Shown here: positions 25,625 through 33,328 of the stretch, in pieces
Numbering within the stretch: the stretch's first letter is position 1
Layout of the letters: each line of letters begins with the position of its first letter
NCBI RefSeq assembly: GCF_000308815.1
Contig: NZ_BAFX01000124.1
Coordinates: 1-64,000 of the forward strand
Direction of reading: 5' to 3'
DNA: 64,000 bases
Source of the DNA: Nocardia concava NBRC 100430
GTDB lineage: Bacteria; Actinomycetota; Actinomycetes; Mycobacteriales; Mycobacteriaceae
Made by a program: the position numbers and the translations under genes
The notes under the pieces: model-generated
The model's database searches: none
Told to the model about the DNA's origin: nothing
Seen by the model: only the letters and a program-made list of their open reading frames with translations

Positions 25625-25647
25625 TCGCTTTGAACGAGAAGATTTAG
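25604..25647 (+). repeat. Imperfect duplication of the nltD C-terminal codons
   Basis: The 21 bases from 25604 (GCTTTGAACGAGCAGATC plus TAG) recur at 25627-25647 with two changes. They would read ALNEQI-stop and ALNEKI-stop. The period is 23 bases, so the second copy is out of frame and untranslated. A stop-spanning duplication also occurs at 11928-11963. Confidence 0.85.
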
Positions 25648-25658
25648 GCAGGTAGCGC

Positions 25659-26843
25659 ATGTTCCGCCGTCCCATCTCCCCCACCGAACTCATCTATTTC
25701 CCGATGCGGGATCTGGCTCCGCCGTTCCTGATGCAGCTCGTGGTGGAGGGCCAGGGCAGCATCGACGCCGAGGCACTGCGGCGCGCGGTCGCCCGGGCCG
25801 CCGAGGCGAATCCGGGCGCGCGGCTGGTGCGCGACGGCAAGGATTGGGTCGACAGCGGGGTCGCGCCGAGCGTCCGGGTGGTCGACCACGCGCTGGAATA
25901 CCCTGCGCTGGAAGCGGATCCGGTGCTGACCAGCCCGATAGGGCCGACCCCGGACACCACGGTCGAGGTGCTGCTGCTCACGGCCTCACCCACCACCCTG
26001 GTGTTCCGGGTCTTCCACGGCGTCATGGACGGCATGGGCATGGTCATGTGGGCCACCGACGTGCTACGCGTCCTGCGCGGCGAGGAGCCGGTGGGCGCGC
26101 CCGACCCGATCGCCGACGCCGAACTGGTGCGCAAGGTCGGCGCGCCCGGGCGGCCCACGCTCATGCTGCCGCGGTTCCGGTCGGCGGTCGGGCACGGGCG
26201 GCAGGAGCCGGGTGAGCACCGGCACCTGTTGCGCACCCGCACCATTCACGCGACCGGGCCGGGCGCGCTCATGCGGGTCGCGGCGCTGCTCGCCGAGGAG
26301 GGCGGGCCGCTCTCGCGCATCATGATTCCCGTCGACATCCGCCGCCACGATCCGGCGTTGCGCTCCACCGCGAATCTGGCGTTGCCGCTGTTCCTGGACG
26401 TGCGGCCGGGCGTGGATTGGAAGCAGCTCAACGAGATCAAACGTGCGGGCCTGAAAGAGAACCGCGAACTCAACCAGATGGACAACGGCGGCCTGAAGTA
26501 CCTCCCGCAGGCGGCCGGGCGCGGACTGCTGCGCACCCTGAACCTGCTGGGCGCGCGCACCGGCCTGAACCTGGCCTCCGCCACCGTCTCCCACATGGGT
26601 CGCTACGACCTCGACGAACTCGCCGTCCCCGGCTTCACCCCCACCGCCATCAAGGTCATGCCCCAGCACAGCGTCGCCATGCCGCTGCTCATGGGCATGA
26701 CCGAATGCGGCGGCCGCACCGAACTGACCGTCTCCGTCCGCAACGGCCGCGGCATTCCGGAACGCCTCGACGCCCTGCTGGACCGCATCGTCCACACCCT
26801 GGAATCCGAACTCACGCCGACGAACTCAGACGCAAAGCGCTGA
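25659..26843 (+). CDS. Condensation/CoA-dependent acyltransferase-fold protein
   Basis: A 394-residue protein resembling PapA-type and NRPS condensation-domain-like acyltransferases. The HxxxDG motif is present as FHGVMDGMGM, and MIPVDIRRHDPALRSTANL fits the second structural motif of the fold. It follows the OleD-like gene on the same strand after 34 bases and precedes an MMPL gene. PapA-MMPL pairs export acylated lipids in mycobacteria, so it may acylate a hydroxyl on the beta-lactone or a related lipid. The substrate is inference. Confidence 0.72.
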   Translation: MFRRPISPTELIYFPMRDLAPPFLMQLVVEGQGSIDAEALRRAVARAAEANPGARLVRDGKDWVDSGVAPSVRVVDHALEYPALEADPVLTSPIGPTPDTTVEVLLLTASPTTLVFRVFHGVMDGMGMVMWATDVLRVLRGEEPVGAPDPIADAELVRKVGAPGRPTLMLPRFRSAVGHGRQEPGEHRHLLRTRTIHATGPGALMRVAALLAEEGGPLSRIMIPVDIRRHDPALRSTANLALPLFLDVRPGVDWKQLNEIKRAGLKENRELNQMDNGGLKYLPQAAGRGLLRTLNLLGARTGLNLASATVSHMGRYDLDELAVPGFTPTAIKVMPQHSVAMPLLMGMTECGGRTELTVSVRNGRGIPERLDALLDRIVHTLESELTPTNSDAKR

Positions 26844-26858
26844 CCTTCGCCCGAACTC

Positions 26859-26930
26859 GTCATTCCGGCGCGCTTTTGGCCGGAATCCCCCCACTGGTGT
26901 GGATCCCGGCCAAAAGCATGCCGGGATGAC
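26859..26930. repeat. Long imperfect palindrome, probable dispersed element and terminator
   Basis: Arms of 30 bases (26859-26888 and 26901-26930) match at 26 positions around a 12-base loop. All four mismatches are transitions, so several can pair as G-U in RNA. The core CTTTTGGCCGG and its complement are distinctive. Palindromes of this look are, from memory, frequent between genes in Nocardia and relatives. It lies between the acyltransferase and MMPL genes and may attenuate transcription between them. Confidence 0.7.
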
Positions 26931-26988
26931 TAGTGGGTGTGCTCAGCGCACACACCGAACCGCTCGCGCACACTGATCGGAGCACGCC

Positions 26989-29217
26989 ATGACCGACATC
27001 GATACCTCCCCGAGTGCGGTGAAAACTCCCTCCCGGGTGATCGAATCTCCCTCCGGGACAGTGGAATCGCTCGGTCTGATGGCCTGGTGGGGCCGAGTGG
27101 TCGTGGCGCGGCCCAAGACCGTGCTGGCGGTGGCGGTGTTGTTCGCGCTGGCCTGCGGGCTGTTCGCGGCCGGGCTGCAGCAGCGGGTGAGTGCGGCGGG
27201 ATTCGTGGTGCCGGATGGTGAATCCGCGTCGGTGGATGCTTGGGTGACCCAGCGGCTGGGGCCGCAGAATCCGGATGTCATCGCGATTTACACCGCGCCG
27301 GAGGGGCAGACGCTCGGTGATATCGGGCCGCGGGTGACGGCGGCGATCGGCAGCATCGATGCCGCGCTGCTGGATCGGCCGGTCGAAAGCTATTGGAACA
27401 GCCCGCGATCGAATTACCTGCGGTCTTCGGATGGTCGCCAGGCGGTGGCCGTGGTGTTCTCGGCGGGCGATGACAATCAGCGGGTGGCCGAGTATCCGAA
27501 GATCGCTGCCGCACTGCGGGTTCCGGGGCTCGAGACGAAGCTGACCGGGTACAGCGCGCTCGCCGACACCATCAGCGAGCAGTCACGGCACGATCTGGTA
27601 CTGGCCGAATCGATTTCGATCCCGCTCACCGCGCTGGTGCTGGTACTGGTGTTCGGCGGGGTGGTGGCCGCCTCGCTGCCGGTGCTGATCGGCACGCTGG
27701 CGGTGGTGGGCGCGCTGGGCACGGTCGGGATCATGGCGCGGTTGACCGAGGTCAGTGTGTTCGCCATGAACGTGGTGTCGCTGCTGGGGCTCGGATTGGC
27801 CATCGACTATGGGCTTTTCATCGTGGGCCGGTTCCGCGAGGAACTGGGGCGGGGGCGCTCGACCGAGGAGGCGGTGACCCGGACCCTGCAGACCGCCGGG
27901 CGCACCGTGCTGTTCTCGGCCGCGCTGCTCATGTGCGCGTTCGCGGGCACCTTCGTGTTCCCGCTGGCCGTGCTGCGTTCGCTCGGCATCGGGGCCATCG
28001 CGGCGGTCGGGCTGGCCGCGCTGCTGTCGGTGACCGCGCTGCCCGCCATCCTGACGCTGCTCGGTCCGCGCATCGGCAAGTGGAGCTGGCGTGCCGACGC
28101 CTTCGAACGCTCCGAGCAACGGGCGCAACGATTCTGGGGCCGGGTGGTCACCGCGGTCATGCGCCGGCCAGGCACTGTGGCCATCGCGGTCGGTGCGATC
28201 CTGCTCGTGCTCGCCGCGCCTCTGACCGGTGTCCGGCTCGGCGACATCGACCACACCGCCCTGCCCGCGGGCAATGAAACCCGCACCGCCGTCGAGGAAT
28301 TGAGCGCGCATTTCCCGGCCGCCAACAGCGGCGCGACCATCCTGCTGCGCGAAACCAACGGTAGTGCACCGACTTCGGCCGCGATCAGCACGGCGCTGCG
28401 TGAGATCGGCGGCGTGCAGGGCGTGCGCCAGGCCACCGCCCTCGACACCAAGGACAACACCACCGTCATCCATGCCGCCCTGGCCGCCCCGGACCGGTCA
28501 CCGCGCGCCCAGGACATCGTGCACGACCTGCGCGACCTGCGCCTGGACGGGCTGAAGCTCCAGGTGGGCGGCGAGAGCGCCTCGACCGTCGACAGCATTG
28601 CCGCCGTGCTGGACCGGCTGCCGCTCATGATCGCGGTCATGGTGGCGGTCACCCTGGTCATGCTGGCCCTCGCCTTCCGCTCGATCGTGCTGCCGCTCAA
28701 GGCCGTACTCATGGCGTTCCTGAGCCTGACCGCCACCTTCGGGGTGCTGACCTGGATCTTCGACCAGGGACACCTGGCGAGCACACTGCACATCAGCGTC
28801 GGCCCGCTGTCGGCGGGCATGCTGGTGCTGATCATCGCCGTGGTCTTCGGGCTGTCCACCGACTACGAGGTGTTCCTGCTCTCGCGAATGGTGGAGGCGC
28901 ACAACGCCGGTGCCGACACCGAGGAGTCCGTGCGCATCGGCAACGTCCAGACCGCCCGCGTGATCACCGCCGCCGCAACACTTCTCGTGCTCATCACGGG
29001 GGCATTCACGCTGTCCCCGCTCACCCCCATGCGATTCCTCGGCCTCGGCATGGTGATCGCCCTGATCATCGACGCCACCCTGGTCCGCATGCTGCTGGTC
29101 CCGGCGCTGGTCAAGCTGATGGGGCCCGCCAACTGGTGGGCCCCGGGCAATCGGAAAAAGGTTCAGCCGAAGAACTCGATCAGCGCCGGAGCCAGCACCG
29201 GGGCCTTGACCAGGTGA
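26989..29217 (+). CDS. MMPL family RND-type lipid exporter
   Basis: A 742-residue polytopic membrane protein with two RND/MMPL halves. An N-terminal TM (residue about 38-58) and extracellular domain are followed by a TM block (LVLAESISIPLTALVLVLVFGG, LGLGLAIDYGLFIVGRFREEL). A second domain and TM block contain VFGLSTDYEVFLLSRMVE. The two GLxxDY-type motifs (residues about 265 and 625) carry the proton-relay Asp-Tyr pairs. MMPL proteins move lipids and siderophores across the inner membrane. Location suggests export of the beta-lactone product. Its 3' end overlaps the convergent hydrolase gene by 55 bases. Confidence 0.9.
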   Translation: MTDIDTSPSAVKTPSRVIESPSGTVESLGLMAWWGRVVVARPKTVLAVAVLFALACGLFAAGLQQRVSAAGFVVPDGESASVDAWVTQRLGPQNPDVIAIYTAPEGQTLGDIGPRVTAAIGSIDAALLDRPVESYWNSPRSNYLRSSDGRQAVAVVFSAGDDNQRVAEYPKIAAALRVPGLETKLTGYSALADTISEQSRHDLVLAESISIPLTALVLVLVFGGVVAASLPVLIGTLAVVGALGTVGIMARLTEVSVFAMNVVSLLGLGLAIDYGLFIVGRFREELGRGRSTEEAVTRTLQTAGRTVLFSAALLMCAFAGTFVFPLAVLRSLGIGAIAAVGLAALLSVTALPAILTLLGPRIGKWSWRADAFERSEQRAQRFWGRVVTAVMRRPGTVAIAVGAILLVLAAPLTGVRLGDIDHTALPAGNETRTAVEELSAHFPAANSGATILLRETNGSAPTSAAISTALREIGGVQGVRQATALDTKDNTTVIHAALAAPDRSPRAQDIVHDLRDLRLDGLKLQVGGESASTVDSIAAVLDRLPLMIAVMVAVTLVMLALAFRSIVLPLKAVLMAFLSLTATFGVLTWIFDQGHLASTLHISVGPLSAGMLVLIIAVVFGLSTDYEVFLLSRMVEAHNAGADTEESVRIGNVQTARVITAAATLLVLITGAFTLSPLTPMRFLGLGMVIALIIDATLVRMLLVPALVKLMGPANWWAPGNRKKVQPKNSISAGASTGALTR

Positions 29218-29972
29218 GTCTGGCCGGGCAGGACCCGGTAGGTCGCGCCCGGAATCGCCTGGGCCAGTGCCTCATTGGCATTGCGCATCCAGGCCGGGCT
29301 CTTGCTGCCCGCGATGACGATGAACGGCACATCGAAGTCGGCCCATCGATCGGCGGGCAGCTTGTGCCCCCGTTGGAACTGCGCCATGTACTGCAGGTCG
29401 TAGGCCAAGGTCGGCGCGACCGTCTTCAGGTGACGCCAACCCGGGAACAGCGGGAATGCCGCCACCATGAGTGCGGGCAAGCGGACGCCGACCCGCATGA
29501 AGTACTTGATGGCATCGCCGTTCTTCCCCTGCGCCAGTAGCGAATTCACGTGCTCCACGTAATCGTCCGGCACGGGCGGCCGGGTTCCGTCGTCGATCAC
29601 GAACGGCACCTCGTAGAGGGCGACCTTGCGCGCCGAACGGCCGCTGCGCAGATAGTCCAGGATCAGGCCGCCGCCCGATGAGATGCCGTACAGCATCACC
29701 GATTCCCCGGCCAGATCGGAGACCGCGTCGAGATCCTCGAATTCGCGTTCCACGTCGAACGGGAGGTTGTCGCCGCTGCCGCCCCGGCCGCGCCGGTCGT
29801 AGGTGAAGACGGTGTACCGGCTCGAAAGCGCCTCGGCCAGCGACTTGTTGGGCCCGAAATCCTGGGCGGCGAGCCCGCCGTCGACCAACACCACCGCCGG
29901 GCCCGAACCGTATCGGGTGTAGGCGATGCGGGTGCCGTCCTTGGAGTCGACGAATCCCTTGACCGCGTCCAT
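29163..29972 (-). CDS. Alpha/beta hydrolase (serine nucleophile)
   Basis: A 269-residue alpha/beta hydrolase. It has the strand-loop VDGGLAAQDFG, DRRGRGGSGDN, the nucleophile elbow YGISSGGGLI (Ser), an acid in VIAGSKSPAW, and His in PGQTHLVKAP. The start at 29972 has GGAGGG upstream. It is the second gene of a pair with the DHFR-like gene (TGATG overlap). Although near the beta-lactone operon it is on the other strand and has a serine nucleophile, whereas OleB belongs to the Asp-nucleophile dehalogenase-like group. Confidence 0.82.
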   Translation of the reverse strand: MDAVKGFVDSKDGTRIAYTRYGSGPAVVLVDGGLAAQDFGPNKSLAEALSSRYTVFTYDRRGRGGSGDNLPFDVEREFEDLDAVSDLAGESVMLYGISSGGGLILDYLRSGRSARKVALYEVPFVIDDGTRPPVPDDYVEHVNSLLAQGKNGDAIKYFMRVGVRLPALMVAAFPLFPGWRHLKTVAPTLAYDLQYMAQFQRGHKLPADRWADFDVPFIVIAGSKSPAWMRNANEALAQAIPGATYRVLPGQTHLVKAPVLAPALIEFFG

Positions 29973-30553
29973 CAGTTTCCCTCCTGACGGGTGTAGACCA
30001 ACTTCACGACGCCGCAATCCAGGGTGCGGCAGTCGGTCAGGGCGAAGGCGGCGGGCGACTGGTCCGCGGCGTACAACCGCGCGCCGGGACCGCCCAGGAT
30101 CAGCGGAAACACCAGCAGCTGCAATTCGTCGAGCAGGTTCTCGGCGATCAGGTACCGCACCAGGGTGCCGCTGCCGCCGACACCGATGTGCTGATGCCGG
30201 TCCTTGAGCGCGGCGATCTCCTTGTCCAAGTTCTCACGCAGCACGGTGGTGTTGGACCAGTCCGAGGACTCCATGGTCGTGGACACCACGTATTTCGGCA
30301 GCGCGTTGACAGCGTCGAAGTACGGACCGGACTGGCTGGTGAAGAAGGGTTTCAGCCCCTCGTAGGTGAGGCGGCCCATGAGCATGGCGTCATTGCCCGC
30401 CATCATCTCGCCCACGGCCTGCTGCACCTCGGTGTCGTTGAAATACGACCCGGTGTGCGGATCTGTCGGAGAGATGGCGGGCGCGAGACCGGTCCAGCCG
30501 CTCTCGGTCACGCCGTCCAGTGAAACATACTGTCCTGCAATTATTTTTCCCAT
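29972..30553 (-). CDS. Dihydrofolate reductase-like protein
   Basis: A 193-residue RibD C-terminal/DHFR-fold protein: GQYVSLDGVTESG, AMLMGRLTYEGL, HIGVGGSGTLVRYL and LILGGPGARLY. Same family as the gene at 1367-1933. The stop overlaps the start of the following hydrolase gene (TGATG), implying coupled expression. No strong ribosome site precedes the ATG at 30553. Confidence 0.82.
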   Translation of the reverse strand: MGKIIAGQYVSLDGVTESGWTGLAPAISPTDPHTGSYFNDTEVQQAVGEMMAGNDAMLMGRLTYEGLKPFFTSQSGPYFDAVNALPKYVVSTTMESSDWSNTTVLRENLDKEIAALKDRHQHIGVGGSGTLVRYLIAENLLDELQLLVFPLILGGPGARLYAADQSPAAFALTDCRTLDCGVVKLVYTRQEGN

Positions 30554-30652
30554 GCGTCTACGGTCGCAGCTGCGGCGGGTCCGGGGAATTGCCGGGATCA
30601 CAAGACACCGATGCCGCTGCGGCATCAATGCCGGGCGGGCATACTCGGGCGC

Positions 30653-31792
30653 ATGGTCGAGCCGGCCCGGACTCCGGAGGGCGTGGAACTCCGGCACCTG
30701 CGCGCCTTCGTCGCGGTGGCGGAGGAATTGAACTTCGGGCGCGCGGCGCAGCGGCTCTACGTCACCCAGCCCGCGCTCAGCCGGACCATCCGGGGGCTCG
30801 AGAAACTGGTGGGCTGCGATCTCTTCCACCGCAATACCCGCAGCGTGAGCCTCACCGCCGCGGGCACGGCGCTGCTGGATCGCACTCGGGACGTGCTCGC
30901 GGATCTGGATGCCGCGCTGACCGCGGCGCAAGCGGCCGGTGGTGAGCTCTCAGCCCGCATGGATCGGATCTGGAGTCCGGTGGAGGAGACCTTCAACGGT
31001 GACCTCACGCCCATGCGATCCGCGTTCGAGGCCATGCTCGCGCAGTTCCCCGCGCCCGAGGGTGTATTGCTGGAGCCGGTGAATGCCGGTGGGGTGCCCG
31101 GGATTCAGCTGGTGCCCGCCGATGCCTCCGAGCTGGTCGCGGTCTACGCGCACGGCGGCGGGTTCATGATGGGGTCGGCCTACGGCTTCCGGGGGATGGC
31201 GGCCACGGTGGCCGAGTCGGCCCACGCCCGGGTGCTGGCGCCGGAATTCCGGCTCGCGCCCGAGCATCCATTCCCCGCCGCCCGCGACGATGTGCTGACC
31301 GTGTACCGCTGGCTGCTGGATTCCGGCCACGCGCCGGAACAGATTGCGCTGATCGGGGATTCGACCGGCGCGATGTTGATGCTCTCTGTCCTGCTGCGGG
31401 CCCGCGAGGACGGTCTGCCCATGCCGCGCGCGGCCGTGCTGCTCTGTCCCGCCGTCGATTTCTTCGCCCCGGCCGAGTCCGCGCCCGCCGAGGTCGAACT
31501 GCATCTGCGGTTCCAGTCCGCCTACCTGGGGCAGCGTCCGGCGCACGATCCGGAGGCCAACGCACTGTGCGCGGATCTGCACGGATTGCCGCCGACCCTG
31601 GTGCAATCGGCGGAATTCGACGAGATGGGCCGCGGCATCGGCAGGCTGGTCACGCGGCTGCGCGAGGCCGGAGTCGCGGTGCGGCACGACGTCTTTCCGG
31701 TCGAGGGGCACGCCTTCCAGCTGTACTGGTCATTCCATCCGGAAGCGGCCGAGGCGGTGCGGCAGATCGGAGAATTCCTGCGCGCCCGATGA
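30653..31792 (+). CDS. LysR-type HTH fused to an HSL-family esterase
   Basis: A 379-residue two-domain protein. Residues 11-75 are a LysR winged helix-turn-helix (ELRHLRAFVAVAEELNFGRA, YVTQPALSRTIRGLEK, LFHRNTRSVSLTAAG), followed by the usual linker helix to about 105. The standard effector domain is missing. Residues 130-379 instead form a hormone-sensitive-lipase-type alpha/beta hydrolase with HGGGF (167-171), GDSTGA (Ser237), an acidic SAEFDEMG and VEGHAFQ (His). All catalytic residues look intact. It could sense esters by binding or cleaving them. No frameshift joins the halves; the reading frame is continuous. Confidence 0.85.
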   Translation: MVEPARTPEGVELRHLRAFVAVAEELNFGRAAQRLYVTQPALSRTIRGLEKLVGCDLFHRNTRSVSLTAAGTALLDRTRDVLADLDAALTAAQAAGGELSARMDRIWSPVEETFNGDLTPMRSAFEAMLAQFPAPEGVLLEPVNAGGVPGIQLVPADASELVAVYAHGGGFMMGSAYGFRGMAATVAESAHARVLAPEFRLAPEHPFPAARDDVLTVYRWLLDSGHAPEQIALIGDSTGAMLMLSVLLRAREDGLPMPRAAVLLCPAVDFFAPAESAPAEVELHLRFQSAYLGQRPAHDPEANALCADLHGLPPTLVQSAEFDEMGRGIGRLVTRLREAGVAVRHDVFPVEGHAFQLYWSFHPEAAEAVRQIGEFLRAR

Positions 31793-31809
31793 TCCGGTGG
31801 ACGCCGCGT

Positions 31810-31876
31810 GATCCGGTGACGCAGCTGCGTGCCGTGGCATATCGCTCGCGGACACACAGCTGCGCCTCACCGGATC
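31810..31876. terminator. Imperfect hairpin between convergent genes (first)
   Basis: GATCCGGTGACGCAGCTGCGTG (31810-31831) pairs with 31853-31876 apart from a two-base bulge and one transition. It lies just after the LysR-esterase stop and could end that transcript. Confidence 0.55.
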
Positions 31877-31923
31877 GCCGTCGTTCGCCATTGAACGCGG
31901 CGTACCCGCGATCCGGACCTGGT

Positions 31924-31984
31924 GTCGGCCCGCGGAGATGAGCGCACAACCCCCTTCGTCATGCGCGCATCTCGGCGGGCCGAC
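31924..31984. terminator. Long hairpin between convergent genes (second)
   Basis: Arms of 23 bases (31924-31946 and 31962-31984) pair at 21 positions with a 15-base loop, immediately downstream of the P450 gene on the minus strand. It probably terminates the P450 transcript, and from the other side backs up the first hairpin. Confidence 0.65.
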
Positions 31985-31992
31985 GCCCGGCC

Positions 31993-33237
31993 TCAGGGGC
32001 GGAGTCGTACCGGCAGACCGGTCAGACCCCGCACGATCAGGGATTTGCGCCAGGACAGCTCGGCATCGGCGGCGAGTTCCAGGTCGGGATAGGCGGCCAG
32101 CAGGCGGGTCAGCGCGACCCCGCCCTCCATGCGGGCCAGTGGCGCGCCGACACAGCGGTGGATGCCGTAGCCGAAGGCCAGGTGGTTCTTGTCGGCGCGA
32201 TCCAGGTCGACGGTGTGCGGATCGGCGAAGCGGGCCGGGTCGCGGTCGGCCGCGGCCATCGAAACCAGAATGCGCTGTCCCGCCGGGATTTCCACGCCGC
32301 CCAGGGTGACGGGGACGGTGGTGTAGCGGAAGGTGGCCTCGCTCGCCGGCGACTCGTAGCGCAGCACCTCCTCCACGAAATCCGGTACCCGGTCCGGATC
32401 CTGGGTGAGGGTGGCGCGAACGGCCTTGTCGTTCAACAGGATCGCGACCGCATTCGAGATGAGGTTGACCGTGGTCTCGAAACCGGCGACGAGCAGCAGG
32501 AACACCATGCTGATCAGCTCGCGGTGGGAGAGCCTGTCGCCGTCCTCGCTGACCGAGATGAGTTCCGACAGCAGATCATCGGCGGGTTCGCTGCCCTTGG
32601 CTCGGATCAGCTGGTCGATATAGCCGACGAACTGCTGCACCGCGGCCGTGCGGGCCTCGATGGTCTCGTCATTGGAGACCAGGGTGGTCGACCAGGCGCG
32701 GAAATTGTCGCGCTCCTCGTTGGGCACCCCGAGCAGCTCGCAGATGACCAGCATGGGCAGCGGGAAGGCGTAGCGGTCCAGCAGATCCTGGTCGGTCCCG
32801 GCGTCCGCCGCCAGGTCCGCGAGCAGGGCGTCGGCCAATTCGGTGATGCGCGGGGCCAATTCGCGCACGGCTCGGCTGCTGAAGGCCCGGTTCACCAGGG
32901 TGCGCAGGCGGGTGTGCTCCGGCGGGTCGTAGAAGACCATCATGTCGCCGAACATGGCGCTGGCCACCTGCCCGCCCGCGCCGTCGCCCGCGAGCGTGGC
33001 CCGCGCGCCCTTCGACTTGAGGGCCTTGCTGACGGTGGGGTCCAGGAACGCGGCCTTGGCGACCTCGTAATCGGTGATCAGCCAGCCGGTGGCGCCGTCG
33101 GGAAAACGCACGAAATGCGCAGGGCCACGCCCGCGCAACTCGTCGTAGGCGGCGTGGGGGTCCTGGTAGAAGTCCTCGGTCAGCGCGAACGGCTCGGTCG
33201 CCAATTCGCTTGCCGTGACGGCGGTCTCATGCCCCAT
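31993..33237 (-). CDS. Cytochrome P450
   Basis: A 414-residue soluble class I P450. It has the I-helix AGFETTVN (251-258), ExxR as EEVLR (Glu290/Arg293) and the heme ligand Cys362 in FGYGIHRCVGAPLAR. The N-terminal EPFALTEDFYQDPHAAYDELR is typical of actinobacterial CYP107-like enzymes. It needs external ferredoxin partners, none of which is adjacent. Divergent from the XRE regulator at 33329, which may control it. The substrate is unknown; its closeness to the beta-lactone operon is suggestive only. Confidence 0.92.
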   Translation of the reverse strand: MGHETAVTASELATEPFALTEDFYQDPHAAYDELRGRGPAHFVRFPDGATGWLITDYEVAKAAFLDPTVSKALKSKGARATLAGDGAGGQVASAMFGDMMVFYDPPEHTRLRTLVNRAFSSRAVRELAPRITELADALLADLAADAGTDQDLLDRYAFPLPMLVICELLGVPNEERDNFRAWSTTLVSNDETIEARTAAVQQFVGYIDQLIRAKGSEPADDLLSELISVSEDGDRLSHRELISMVFLLLVAGFETTVNLISNAVAILLNDKAVRATLTQDPDRVPDFVEEVLRYESPASEATFRYTTVPVTLGGVEIPAGQRILVSMAAADRDPARFADPHTVDLDRADKNHLAFGYGIHRCVGAPLARMEGGVALTRLLAAYPDLELAADAELSWRKSLIVRGLTGLPVRLRP

Positions 33238-33328
33238 GATCGGCGACTCTAACAGTGCGCCGCCGGACCGGTCCCGCCGTCGACCACCCCCGCCACTGCA
33301 TACACTCGCAGTGCACACACTAGGCAGA

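Noticed and set aside
29163..29972. Alpha/beta hydrolase considered as OleB for the beta-lactone cluster
   Set aside because: Nucleophile elbow is GISSG (Ser), whereas OleB is a haloalkane-dehalogenase-like enzyme with an Asp nucleophile. It is on the opposite strand, paired with a DHFR-like gene.
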